Source: Spirosoma panaciterrae DSM 21099 (GTDB lineage: Bacteria > Bacteroidota > Bacteroidia > Cytophagales > Spirosomataceae). From it: a stretch of DNA of 64,000 bases. The notes beneath the pieces are model-generated. The model searched no databases, was not told the origin of the DNA, and saw nothing but the letters and a program-made list of their open reading frames with translations. The stretch's first letter is position 1; every line of letters starts with the position of its first letter. The stretch covers positions 62,001 to 126,000 of the forward strand of contig NZ_KB893228.1 of the NCBI RefSeq assembly GCF_000374025.1, in the 5' to 3' direction. Shown one piece after another: positions 45,234 through 54,800 of the stretch. The position numbers and the translations under genes were made by a program.

Positions 45234-45371
45234 ATGTACCAGTTTTTGCAAAAATACGTTGGTTCGAAGACAGCCGGAATCTTGACAGCCTTCTGGTATT
45301 TGCTGCTCCTGTTTCTGATTTTCTATTACTATTTTCTCCCGTCAGGTCAGTTTCGCTATGCCGACTGGTAA
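45234..45371 (+). CDS. DltX-like 45-residue membrane microprotein
   Basis: It starts at ATG 45234, 4 nt after the MBOAT stop, and encodes MYQFLQKYVGSKTAG, a single hydrophobic span (ILTAFWYLLLLFLIFYYYFL) and the tail PSGQFRYADW. Gram-positive DltX proteins are about 50 residues, with one span and a C-terminal aromatic motif (F-x-Y-x-x-F type) whose Tyr is thought to take part in acyl relay. Here F-R-Y-A-D-W keeps the Phe, Tyr and final aromatic spacing. Length, topology, position next to the MBOAT and tail all agree. It is too short for many gene callers. Confidence 0.75.
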   Translation: MYQFLQKYVGSKTAGILTAFWYLLLLFLIFYYYFLPSGQFRYADW

Positions 45372-45458
45372 TAGCGGATCAACTAACCCAGCAACGGTAG
45401 GTTACGCGATTCCCTATCTTTTACAGGCAAATTCCCTGATCGAGTAGAACCACCACTC

Positions 45459-46262
45459 ATGTTTAGTTGCCAGCTACGCCAAACCATCGTTTACACCTGC
45501 TTACTTAGTCTACTTATTGGGGTTAACGTCTCCGCAGTCGGCCAAAGCGCAAATCCCCGATTCCGGGTAGTAGCCATTGCCGAAAAAGATGGGGGTGTTC
45601 ATGCACCGTTTGTAGCCGAAGCCAAAAAGTGGCTTGCTCAGCTAGCTACAGAAGGCCATTTTACGATTGATTACATCGAAAATACGAAACCGATCAACGA
45701 AGTTTTTCTGGCAAAATATCAGCTCTTTCTCCAGTTGAATTATCCACCGTACATGTGGACCGATACGGCTAAAGAAGCTTTCCGGAAGTACATCACGGAA
45801 GGCAAACACGGAGGTTGGGTTGGCCTTCATCATGCGTCGCTGCTGGGCGAATTCGACGGGTACGCCATGTGGCCCTGGTTTTCCGAATTTATGGGCGGCA
45901 TTCGCTACAAGAATTACATTCCCGGTTTTGCCAGAGCCACTGTCCATGTCGAAGCGAAAGGCCACCCCTGCCTGAAGGGGCTACCCGCCACATTTGAGAT
46001 TGAGAAAGAAGAGTGGTACACCTATAACAAAAATCCACGGCCGAATGTGAAGGTGCTGGCAACGGTCGACGAATCGACCTACGTTCCGAATTCAACTATT
46101 AAAATGGGGGGCGACCATCCGGTAATCTGGTCGAACGAGCACATGAAAGCGCGGAATGTCTATATTTTTATGGGTCACCACCCCGACCTGTTCAAAAACG
46201 GGGCCTTCGTTAAACTTCTTCGCAATGCTATCTTTTGGGGATCAGGCTATGAGCAACCCTGA
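45459..46262 (+). CDS. ThuA-domain secreted protein
   Basis: A 267-residue protein with a signal peptide (TCLLSLLIGVNVSAVGQS). The ThuA-like fold has RVVAIAEKDGGVHAPFV, GGWVGLHHASLLGEFDGYAM, KGHPCLKGLPATFEIEKEEW, HPVIWSNEH and VYIFMGHHPDLFKNGAFV. It is a single domain, unlike the larger ThuA protein at the left edge. Probably periplasmic and involved in carbohydrate turnover, with the substrate unknown. It lies 87 nt after the Dlt-like microprotein and may be separate from that operon. Confidence 0.88.
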   Translation: MFSCQLRQTIVYTCLLSLLIGVNVSAVGQSANPRFRVVAIAEKDGGVHAPFVAEAKKWLAQLATEGHFTIDYIENTKPINEVFLAKYQLFLQLNYPPYMWTDTAKEAFRKYITEGKHGGWVGLHHASLLGEFDGYAMWPWFSEFMGGIRYKNYIPGFARATVHVEAKGHPCLKGLPATFEIEKEEWYTYNKNPRPNVKVLATVDESTYVPNSTIKMGGDHPVIWSNEHMKARNVYIFMGHHPDLFKNGAFVKLLRNAIFWGSGYEQP

Positions 46263-46272
46263 TCTCAATTCG

Positions 46273-46887
46273 TTAAAACTGGATATCTTCTTCGGTTAAC
46301 AGCGCAGCCAGATTCAGCACTACGTCATCCAGAACCGGCACATTAGCATCCCAGTTTTGCGTGAGCCAGGGCGAACTACGGGTAGCTACAAAAATCTTCT
46401 GGGGGTAGGTTGTAATCCAGATTACAGTTTCAACGCCAAACTCCAGCAGTCGTTCGGTCTTTGCGTATACATACCCCGACTCTCCCCTTTCAAACTCTTC
46501 CGGTTCAATACGAACATCGATTTCAATGGCAACCTTTGGCGGTACACTGAAGTACTTATCGGTTAGTACCAGTCCCGTTGCTTTATCGAAAATGGCTATA
46601 TCATTAGAGAGATTATTGCCTTTATCCAGATAAATACCCGATTCGTTTGTCGCTAACAAGTACCGTTTGCGGTCGATATGCATGAATAGAAATCCATGTA
46701 TCACTGAAACAAGCATGGCTTGTAATGAACTACTTCCCATAATTTCGGCGGGTTTTTTCTTACCAGACAATACTTCCCGGTAGCCCCGTCGATAGAGCGG
46801 ACGTCCGTTGAGCGTTTCATAGATCAGGTAGTCGGGCACACCTGATTTTCTTCGCTTAGTAGGCATGGTGGAAACAGCAACAGTCAT
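46273..46887 (-). CDS. Uma2 family (DUF820) putative endonuclease
   Basis: A 204-residue protein. The pattern MGSSSLQAMLVSVIHGFL, YLLATNESGIYLDKGNNLSN, DIAIFD, PPKVAIEIDVRIEP and YVYAKTERLLEFGVETVIWI matches the Uma2/DUF820 family, a restriction-endonuclease-like fold. Asp in SNDIAIFD, Glu in AIEIDV and Lys in YAKTERLL are the expected catalytic positions. The biological role is unknown. It is a single gene, convergent with the ThuA gene (10 nt apart). Confidence 0.85.
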   Translation of the reverse strand: MTVAVSTMPTKRRKSGVPDYLIYETLNGRPLYRRGYREVLSGKKKPAEIMGSSSLQAMLVSVIHGFLFMHIDRKRYLLATNESGIYLDKGNNLSNDIAIFDKATGLVLTDKYFSVPPKVAIEIDVRIEPEEFERGESGYVYAKTERLLEFGVETVIWITTYPQKIFVATRSSPWLTQNWDANVPVLDDVVLNLAALLTEEDIQF

Positions 46888-47120
46888 AACTTTCGTTGGC
46901 TAGTCTGGATAACAATACTACGCATTTTATGCCTTAAGAACGAGCCGTTGAACGAACTGTTTCTTAGAAAAGTACGCTCCCAATGGGGCCAAAGGTTTAT
47001 AGCGCTGGTTATTTTCTTTAAACGTTCTACCCCATCGGAGGCATACCCAAAGCTGGTTTCATAAAACGAGAGTCCTGTACATCATCAAATAGAACAGGCT
47101 CGCGCATCCACTCAGCATTT

Positions 47121-48329
47121 TCAGAATAATTTCACGATACGTGAAAGCCCCGCCGAAATAAGTAGGATAACAGCTACTAAACCCAACCCATAATACAAAC
47201 CAAATGATTCGGCCACGAAGCCAATAACGGGAGGACCAGCCAGGAAGCCGATGAAACTAAACGTTGCAAAAGTTGCCAGACCAGCCGCTGGTGGAATACC
47301 CGGCACCCGCATGGAAGCGCTGTAAAGAATTGGTGCCCCTAACGAACAACCAACACCCAGCAGAGCAAAACCGATTAAGGCTGTTGCCGGATAGGGCAGA
47401 GCAATGGCAATGATTAATCCTAATGCGCCCAGAAAACCACCTACCTGAAGCCAGCGCTTAGCGCCTATCCGGGGAATGATTCCATCGCCCAAAAATCGAA
47501 AACTGGTCATGGTTAGCGAAAATGCGCCAAATCCTAAGGCAGCAATCTGACTACTGGCCCCCAGCGTTTCGTGCAGGTACACCGCACTCCAGTCCAGCGC
47601 TACGCCTTCACCCATGGCTACGGCCAGCCCAATAAAGATCATCAGCGACAAATCCAGATTAGGGATCACAAACGAAGCTCCGGCTTTCTCGCCTGATTCA
47701 TTCCGACTACTCGACGGTATCGTGTGCAATATGGGCTGAAACAAAAAGGTAGCAACCAGAATAATCCCAGCCATGATGGCCATATGCACCGACGGGGATA
47801 CATTAAGGGCAATTACGGTACCGGCAATGCCTGACCCCAGCAAACCACCCAGGCTCCACATCCCATGGCAGGAGGACATAATCGAAATTCCCTGCGAGCG
47901 CTCTACATTCGTTGCCGACGTATTCATGGCTACGTTAAGCAGAGCACTGGTCAGACCCAGTAAAAACAAACCCAGCGCCATAATTCCCATATTGGGGGCG
48001 TTGATGGGAATACAGACGGCCAGTGTTAATCCGATCGCTGACCAGAAACAGGCTTTTGCTTCACCTAGTCGGGATATGATCAGCCCCGTCAGCGGATTCA
48101 TGAGTATGAGCCCTATCGGCATGGCGAAAAGCGTCAGACCCAGTTCGGCATCAGAAAGATGCAGCCTTTCTTTAACGTGCGGAATATGAGCCACCCAACT
48201 CCCAAACAGCAGACTGTCTGATGCGAATACCAAACCCACAATCAGCGCCTGCCGGTTTAGAAAAAACGTTTGCAGGTTCTGAACGAAAAGATTACGTTGA
48301 AGTCGATTGAATGTAACAGTTGTATTCAT
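47121..48329 (-). CDS. MFS transporter
   Basis: A 402-residue protein with 12 predicted spans. VASDSLLFGSWVAHIPHVKE... type opening near FASDSLLFGSWVAHIPHVKE, then LSDAELGLTLFAMPIGLILM, SSCHGMWSLGGLLGSGIAGT and LGVGCSLGAPILYSASMRVP are typical of the FucP/YbjJ-like branch of the major facilitator superfamily. The substrate is unknown. A TAnnTTTG-type box (TATTTTTG, minus strand 48334-48341) lies only 4 nt upstream of the start, so the transcript may be nearly leaderless if that box is used. Confidence 0.88.
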   Translation of the reverse strand: MNTTVTFNRLQRNLFVQNLQTFFLNRQALIVGLVFASDSLLFGSWVAHIPHVKERLHLSDAELGLTLFAMPIGLILMNPLTGLIISRLGEAKACFWSAIGLTLAVCIPINAPNMGIMALGLFLLGLTSALLNVAMNTSATNVERSQGISIMSSCHGMWSLGGLLGSGIAGTVIALNVSPSVHMAIMAGIILVATFLFQPILHTIPSSSRNESGEKAGASFVIPNLDLSLMIFIGLAVAMGEGVALDWSAVYLHETLGASSQIAALGFGAFSLTMTSFRFLGDGIIPRIGAKRWLQVGGFLGALGLIIAIALPYPATALIGFALLGVGCSLGAPILYSASMRVPGIPPAAGLATFATFSFIGFLAGPPVIGFVAESFGLYYGLGLVAVILLISAGLSRIVKLF

Positions 48330-48414
48330 AATGCAAAAATAGCCGGCGCCTGCCGACTATTTTAACGATCCATTACCCGCAATTAATGCTGTATTACCCT
48401 TTTATTGACAATAC

Positions 48415-49074
48415 TTAGTCAATCATTGTCAACGACGTACTATTTTTAAGGTGCCCTGCCATTGCTTTACGCAGTTTCTCAACTTTCGGAAGCGAAACGG
48501 CACGGATATAGGGCTGGTCGGGGTGCAGCGCAAAATAGTTCTGGTGATAGGTTTCGGCGGGGTAGAAAACCGAAAACGGTACGACCTCTGTTACCACTGG
48601 ATTTGCGTAATGCTTCGACTCGTTGGTCCGTTTGATGGCCGCCAGAATTTCGGCTTTTTCTTCGGGTGTCCGGTAGAAAGCGATCGACCGATAATCCCGC
48701 CCGACATCGGGGCCTTGCCGATTCAGCGTTGTAGGATCATGTCCGGCAAAAAAAGCATCGAGCAATTGGGAATAGCTGATAACTTTAGGATCATAATACA
48801 CCTGTACCGTTTCGGCATGCCCGGTTTGGTCAGAACAAACCTGTTCGTAGGTTGGATTTTTGACCGATCCACCCGCATAGCCCGAAATAACTTCCCGAAC
48901 GCCTTTGAGCTGATTCATGCCTTCTTCCATGGCCCAGAAGCAGCCACCCGCAAAATTCGCGACGGCTTCGCCGGGTTTGAGGGCAGGAAGTTTAGCAGGG
49001 GTATAGTCTTTCGACTGACCTAACGCGCAGCCTGCCAGCAACAGACTCAACGCATAGACAACGATTGATTTCAT
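48415..49074 (-). CDS. msrA: Peptide-methionine (S)-S-oxide reductase, lipid-anchored
   Basis: A 219-residue MsrA. The catalytic Cys45 lies in FAGGCFWAMEEG, and VREVISGYAGGSVKNPTYEQ, TGHAETVQVYYDP, FFAGHDPTTLNRQGPDVGRD and ETYHQNYF are all classical. A lipobox LAGC with Cys16 follows the hydrophobic leader MKSIVVYALSLLL, so the enzyme is probably a periplasmic lipoprotein that repairs oxidised envelope proteins with thioredoxin-like donors. No MsrB is fused or adjacent. It is divergent from the AraC-type regulator. Confidence 0.93.
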   Translation of the reverse strand: MKSIVVYALSLLLAGCALGQSKDYTPAKLPALKPGEAVANFAGGCFWAMEEGMNQLKGVREVISGYAGGSVKNPTYEQVCSDQTGHAETVQVYYDPKVISYSQLLDAFFAGHDPTTLNRQGPDVGRDYRSIAFYRTPEEKAEILAAIKRTNESKHYANPVVTEVVPFSVFYPAETYHQNYFALHPDQPYIRAVSLPKVEKLRKAMAGHLKNSTSLTMID

Positions 49075-49141
49075 AGGGTTTTCTGATAGCAGTATGTTGG
49101 TATATAAACGTTTAAAACGGATCTCCGGTTTCTTTTCAAGA

Positions 49142-49231
49142 GGAGAAAAGGACGAGAGGGAAGAAGGGGAAGAAAGGCAGGGTGTTTATAGCTACTTTCC
49201 GTCCCTCTCCTCCCCCTATTCCCTTTTCTCC
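49142..49231. repeat. Purine-rich imperfect hairpin in the AraC gene leader
   Basis: The left arm (49142-49178) is almost all purine (GGAGAAAAGGACGAGAGGGA type); the right arm (49195-49231) is the pyrimidine counterpart with mismatches. The right arm ends 7 nt before the ATG at 49239, so the structure would sit in the 5' untranslated leader and could influence translation. Confidence 0.5.
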
Positions 49232-49238
49232 ACTACCA

Positions 49239-50087
49239 ATGAAACTTCAGTTTGAAAAAATCGAGCCCGAAGCGGGTAGTTCGTTCCGGGTCATTCATAG
49301 CACCGAGCCAGAAACCTGCCGGGTTTACTGGCATTACCACCCCGAATACGAGATTGTATACATTCCGTTCGGCGATGGACAACGTCGAATCGGAACAAAC
49401 GTATCGTGCTACGAATCAGGCGAATTAGTATTTATTGGCCCCGATTTGCCGCATCTGAATTTCAGCTACGGGAAGGAAGGGCTTTATGAAGAAATTGTGG
49501 TGCAGTTGCGGGAAGATTTCATGGGCGAACCGTTTCTGCAAAAGCCCGAACTGGCATCCGTTAGACGGCTATTCGAACGGGCCCATCTGGGTCTGACATT
49601 TGGCACCCAGACGAAGAAACAGATAGGTCCCTGGCTTAAAGAACTTCCCAGCCTCCCCCCATTTGAGCGGTTTCTAATGCTGTTACGGATTCTGCAACAC
49701 CTGGCCGACACGACGGATGTAGAGCCCTTATATGCCAACGGCGTCCGTTTTGACCTGAATCCGAAAGAGCAGGAGCGTATCAATCGAATCTGCCACTATG
49801 TAGAACAGCACTACGCCGAGCCGATCGATATACGCACGGTAGCTGATTTGGCTAACCTGACTATCCCCGCTTTTAGTCGCTATTTCAAGCGTATGACGCA
49901 CCTGACCTTCACCGATTTTGTCAATGAGTACCGCGTGAATCAGGCCCGACGGCTCCTACACTCCGCCCGCTCCATTGCCGATGTTGGGTTTGCTGTAGGC
50001 TTCAATAACCTCTCCCACTTCAACAAAACATTCCGAACCGTAACAGGCCAGACACCTAGTACCTACCGGAAAGCATTTACGGGCTAA
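49239..50087 (+). CDS. AraC family transcriptional regulator
   Basis: A 282-residue regulator from ATG 49239; the 19 upstream in-frame codons translate the hairpin repeat. The N-terminal cupin-like domain has CRVYWHYHPEYEIVYIPFGD and LVFIGPDLPHLNFS. The C-terminal double helix-turn-helix (about 180-280) has RICHYVEQHYAEPIDIRTVA, SRYFKRMTHLTFTDFVNEYR and the canonical VGFNNLSHFNKTFRTVTGQT. Such regulators usually sense a sugar. The neighbouring SusC/SusD genes are possible targets (inference). Confidence 0.9.
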   Translation: MKLQFEKIEPEAGSSFRVIHSTEPETCRVYWHYHPEYEIVYIPFGDGQRRIGTNVSCYESGELVFIGPDLPHLNFSYGKEGLYEEIVVQLREDFMGEPFLQKPELASVRRLFERAHLGLTFGTQTKKQIGPWLKELPSLPPFERFLMLLRILQHLADTTDVEPLYANGVRFDLNPKEQERINRICHYVEQHYAEPIDIRTVADLANLTIPAFSRYFKRMTHLTFTDFVNEYRVNQARRLLHSARSIADVGFAVGFNNLSHFNKTFRTVTGQTPSTYRKAFTG

Positions 50088-50090
50088 ACA

Positions 50091-50122
50091 AAACTCCCCG
50101 GCTAAGACTAGCCGGGGAGTTT
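50091..50122. terminator. Perfect 14-bp hairpin terminator
   Basis: The arms 50091-50104 and 50109-50122 pair perfectly around a 4-nt loop (AGAC). It starts 3 nt after the AraC stop and lies between that gene and the convergent SusD gene, so it is probably bidirectional. Confidence 0.85.
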
Positions 50123-50204
50123 ATACTCTGCTAACTCATTTTAAAACCTATGCAAATTTGTATTGACTACCGGGGCTAATGCCCCGATCGTCAATACTAT
50201 AGGG

Positions 50205-51773
50205 CTAAACGCCTGGGTAACCTGGGTTTTGTGGCCGCAGGTTCGGATTGTTCAGCATTTCCTGCTTCGGCAGTGGGAGCAGTAAATGCTTCTCCTGCAA
50301 AGGCTGGTTCGAACTCAGGTTAACGTGTCCAACGAAGTTGTCGAAACCATTGGTTTTCTCGTTGTAAACTTTCCGCAGCCGAACCATATCGAACCAGGTG
50401 ATTTGCTCATAGGCCAGTTCGTGCCAACGTTCCCGCCAAACCGCTTCCCGGAAGGTTGCCTGGGTATAGGTACCCAGAGCAGGCGTGGTCAGTTGGGCCC
50501 GATCCCGAATTCGTTTGAAGGCATCATACGCTGCCTGCGTAGGTCCACCTACTTCGTTTTGCGCTTCGGCATACAACAACAGGGTTTCAGCGTAACGAAT
50601 CTGTGGTACGTTCAGGTTATTTTGCCGAGTGCCAGCTACACCAGCCGTACCATTGGCCGTCCGGTTGAAGTGCTTAAACACATAGGGAGCGCCCAGGCTG
50701 AATTGAGCCCCGTTACCATTGGTATAGTAGGTCGTGTAGAAATACCCGTCCTGATCTTTAGCCCGTAGATCGCCTTTTTCGTACGAGTTGTAGAACGTAG
50801 ACGTTGGTACTGAGCTTCCCGTTCCGCCCGGTCCGTTGTAGGTTACTGGCTTAAAGTTCGGGTAGAAGTTATCCATCGGGTTACCAGCCACCACCGTATT
50901 GTACTGAATCATAAACAGGTGCTCCAGCTGATTTTTCTTCGACTCGCTGTGTACATCGTTATAAGTCGTAAACAGGTTGATCGTGCTGGGATTGGCGTTG
51001 GCGTAGGTGATTACCTCAAAGGCTTTATCGGCAGCTAGTTTATAGTAAGCTGCGCCTTTGTTGAGTGGGAAACCAGCCATCGTCAGATATACCTTCGACA
51101 ATTGCGTTTTGATAGCCGCCTGATTGACCCGACCATTCGTTACATCCATCCAGGGTAACCCGGCAGCTTCAGCAGCAATCAGATCTTCAACGATCAGCTT
51201 GTATACATCCTCCACTTTAGCACGGGTCGGCAGGAAATCGGCCGAAGCAGCGGTCTGCGGCTTGGTGATCAGCGGAATATCGCCCCAAAGCTGAACCGTC
51301 GTAAAGTAAGCTGAAGCCCGCAGGAACCGTGCCTCCCCAAGAATACGGGCTTTCTGAGCTGCATCCATGGGCGTAATACCCGGTACTTTATCGAGCACCT
51401 GATTCGCCTGCGCAATTACTTTATACAGACCGTTCCAATAGTTAACAACGTGCCCCGTGTTACCATCGTGTACGAGCCCATAGAGGTTATTCAGATCGGA
51501 GTTCTGAGCCGTTTCTGTAGTCGATGTACCCGTGAGCGCTTCCAGCAACTGCCAGTTGCTGGAGAAAATCCCAGCACCACCACCCATAAACCGAAGGTTA
51601 TCGTATACAGACGCAATGGCCGCTTCGGCATGGTCAGGTATCGTATAAAAGCTAGTGGGAGTGAGGTTCGAAGGCGCCTGTTCTTTCAGGAAATCCGTAC
51701 AACCGACGGGCCCCATCAGCACTATACCGCCTAACAGAACTTTACTTATATTTTTTACGAGTGTATGTCTCAT
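50205..51773 (-). CDS. RagB/SusD family nutrient-uptake outer membrane lipoprotein
   Basis: A 522-residue lipoprotein with the lipobox GPVGC (Cys25) and the SusD-like pattern: DFLKEQAPSNLTPTSFYTIP, IASVYDNLRFM, YWNGLYKVIAQANQVLDKVP, ILGEARFLRASAYFTTVQLW and C-terminal RYAETLLLYAEAQNEVGGPT. SusD proteins sit on the cell surface as the glycan-binding lid of a SusC channel. The partner SusC gene is 111 nt upstream on the same strand. No glycoside hydrolase gene is nearby to show the substrate. Confidence 0.93.
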   Translation of the reverse strand: MRHTLVKNISKVLLGGIVLMGPVGCTDFLKEQAPSNLTPTSFYTIPDHAEAAIASVYDNLRFMGGGAGIFSSNWQLLEALTGTSTTETAQNSDLNNLYGLVHDGNTGHVVNYWNGLYKVIAQANQVLDKVPGITPMDAAQKARILGEARFLRASAYFTTVQLWGDIPLITKPQTAASADFLPTRAKVEDVYKLIVEDLIAAEAAGLPWMDVTNGRVNQAAIKTQLSKVYLTMAGFPLNKGAAYYKLAADKAFEVITYANANPSTINLFTTYNDVHSESKKNQLEHLFMIQYNTVVAGNPMDNFYPNFKPVTYNGPGGTGSSVPTSTFYNSYEKGDLRAKDQDGYFYTTYYTNGNGAQFSLGAPYVFKHFNRTANGTAGVAGTRQNNLNVPQIRYAETLLLYAEAQNEVGGPTQAAYDAFKRIRDRAQLTTPALGTYTQATFREAVWRERWHELAYEQITWFDMVRLRKVYNEKTNGFDNFVGHVNLSSNQPLQEKHLLLPLPKQEMLNNPNLRPQNPGYPGV

Positions 51774-51884
51774 AACTTAATGAGGTATCAATGAATTTGA
51801 AAAGATTTAGATCATTTGCTTCACGCCATGTATGGCTCTGACTATACTCGACGCGAAGCAAATGACTACAAATGACCGTCTCTA

Positions 51885-54800
51885 TTACAACCCAATCTGC
51901 AGACCTAACAGGTACGTGGTTGGTTTTGGATAGTTATGCCAGATTTGCCCCTGTGAGAAGGCGCTGCTGGTCGTTCCCTGGTTGGTCGGCGTCACTTCTG
52001 GATCACCAACAATTGGATCTTCCAGCAACAGGAAGAAGTTTTGCGCCGACGCATACAGACGGAGTCGGTTCACTTTAATCTTGTTGGTAATCGCCGATGG
52101 GAAGGTGTAGCCTACCAGCAAGTTTTTACCGCGTAGGAACGAACCATTCTTGATCCAGTGGCTATCTACGTTGGTCACATAGCCCGCCCGTGTATCCCGA
52201 ATTTCAGCGATCATGGTGTTCTGATTTTGTGGCGTCCAGGCGTTCAGTACCGACTTGTAGCTGTTAGCCAGTGCCTGACGGTCTTCGCTGGGGTGCAGGT
52301 TCATCAGCATTACATCGTTACCATACATGTACTGTAATTCAAGCGTAGCATCGAAATTACCAAGACGGAAGTTGTTGGTCAGAGCACCCCATCCTTTTGG
52401 ACTACCGTTACCAATAATACTCCGGTCAGCATCGGTAATGGCTTTATCACCATTCACATCCAGGTACTTGATGTCACCAGGCAACATGGTTAGCCCATTC
52501 CGATAGCTGGTAAACTGAGCTGCCTGATCCCGTTCTGCTTCGCTCCACACACCGACGCGGGTTAAGCCCCAGAATGCACCAACTGGCTCACCAATGCGAA
52601 TGATGTTGGTCTGGTTGGTAAAGTTAGGTCCACCCACCCCGAAAATATCCGATGGGGTAGCCAGCGACAGTACTTTGTTGCGGTTCAGCGAAATGTTGAA
52701 TGTCGTATTCCAGGTGAAATTGCCTTTATTGACGTTCACCGTATTCACGCTGAATTCAAACCCTTTGTTTTCCATCGAGCCTACGTTACGCCGGATGGTT
52801 GCATAGCCACTCGTTTGGGGCACAGGCGCATCAAGCAGCATGTCAGTTGTCAGACGGTAGTAGTAATCCATTTCAACATTTACCCGTCCTTTGAACAAGC
52901 CAATTTCTACCCCTACATCCGTCTGAGCCGTTTTTTCCCATTTCAGATCCGGGTTAGCCAATCGGTTGATACCGGTTCCACCCACTTTCGTATTGCCATA
53001 CACCGCAGCATAGTTCGAGTTTAACGTCGAAAGCGATTGATAAGGTGGAATCTCCGAGTTACCGGTCAAACCATAGCTGGTACGGACTTTCAGGTTAGAG
53101 ATAATTGGATTGCCTTTCAGGAAGTCCTCTTCCGACACACGCCAGGCTAAAGCAGCCGATGGGAAGAACGCGAATTTGTTATTTTCCCCGAATTTCGACG
53201 AACCATCGGCCCGACCCGTAGCGGTGAACAGGTACTTGTTTTTGTAGCCGTAGTTGATCCGACCGAAGTACGAGTTAAACGCAAAACGTGATGCTCCCGA
53301 TGAAACCGAAGGGTTCGTAGCGCCAGCACCTAAGTTGTTGAAACCAAAGTAGTCAGTAGCAAATCCGCTCACGCTGGCACCAATCCCAAATGAGTTGGTT
53401 TCCTGCCACGAAATACCCAATAAACCTGTAAACGAGTGATCCTGACCAAACTGCTTATTATAGGTCAGGTAGTTTTCCAGCGACCAGAACGACGTACGGT
53501 TGTTGTTTGCCGATGCATTACCATTACCACCAATGTTCAGCGTACGGGTCTGCGACTGGTTGATTTCCTGCGTTTGGATATTGGTACCCAACACGGTACG
53601 CATTTCCAGACCTTTACCAAAGGTGATATTCGTATACAGGCTACCTAACACCGTCTGTGTATTCTGAATATACTTTCTGTCGAGCAGGCGGTGTACTGAA
53701 CTCATCGTTCCTTCTGCGTAGGGATAATCGCGGTTTTCAGCCAGAACGCCTGTATCAGGATAGCGTACAGGCAGGAATGGGAAGTCCTCTACAATTTGAC
53801 GAGCTACGGCATCATTAACGTCGACCAGGTTTTCCGACTGGTTGTTATAATTCAGCGTACCACCAATTTTCAGCCAGCTCTTTACCTGATCGTCAATCGA
53901 GAAACGGCCAGAATAACGCTTCATGTACGATGTTTTGATAAGACCCTGATCGTCGCGATAGTTGAGCGAGAGAGAATACTGGGTCCGCTCGTTACCACCG
54001 CTAAACCCTAACTGGTGGTTTTGCGAAAGCACACTCTGCGACGACTCCTTGAACCAGTCGGTATCATACAATGGATTCAGGTTCGCATCGAACACACCGG
54101 GGTGCGCTGCGCTGAAGTCTCTACGACGCTGAACGGGGTTCAGATACGTCCATTTGCCAGCAGCCCAACCCACGGGATCATACTTCGCCATGTTGGCATA
54201 GGCTAAATCTTCGACCGCTAAGTATTCCTTCGCGTTCAGAACCTGCGGCTTATTTGGCCCAATAGTGTTGACACTAAACTGAGAATCATACGTAACCCGG
54301 CTTTCCCCAGCTTTCCCTTTTTTGGTACTGATCAGGATAACGCCGTTTGCACCACGAGCTCCGTAAATAGCTGTTGACGACGCATCTTTCAGTACTTCCA
54401 CGTTGACGATATCGTTCGGGTTGATATAGTCAATTGGGTTGCTGAACTGGTCGCCGGTACCTTGTGGTAGCATTACACCATCAACAACATACAGTGGGTT
54501 GTTGGAGGAGTTGATCGAGCTAAACCCACGAATTCGAACGGTTGTCCGTCCACCCGGACGGCCAGAGTTGGTGTTCACCTGCACACCGGGCAAACGACCC
54601 GATAGCTGCTGGTTGAGCGAAGGGGCAGGACGTTCGGCCAGCTCGGCTTCTTTAACGCCGGATACAGCGCCAGTTAAGTCTGATTTACGGGTAGTACCAT
54701 ACCCGATAACGACAATCTCATCCAGTGTTTTGTTATCGGCCTTCAGACTGACGTTGACCGCTGCCTGACTACCGACATTTACTTCCTGAGAAACATAGCC

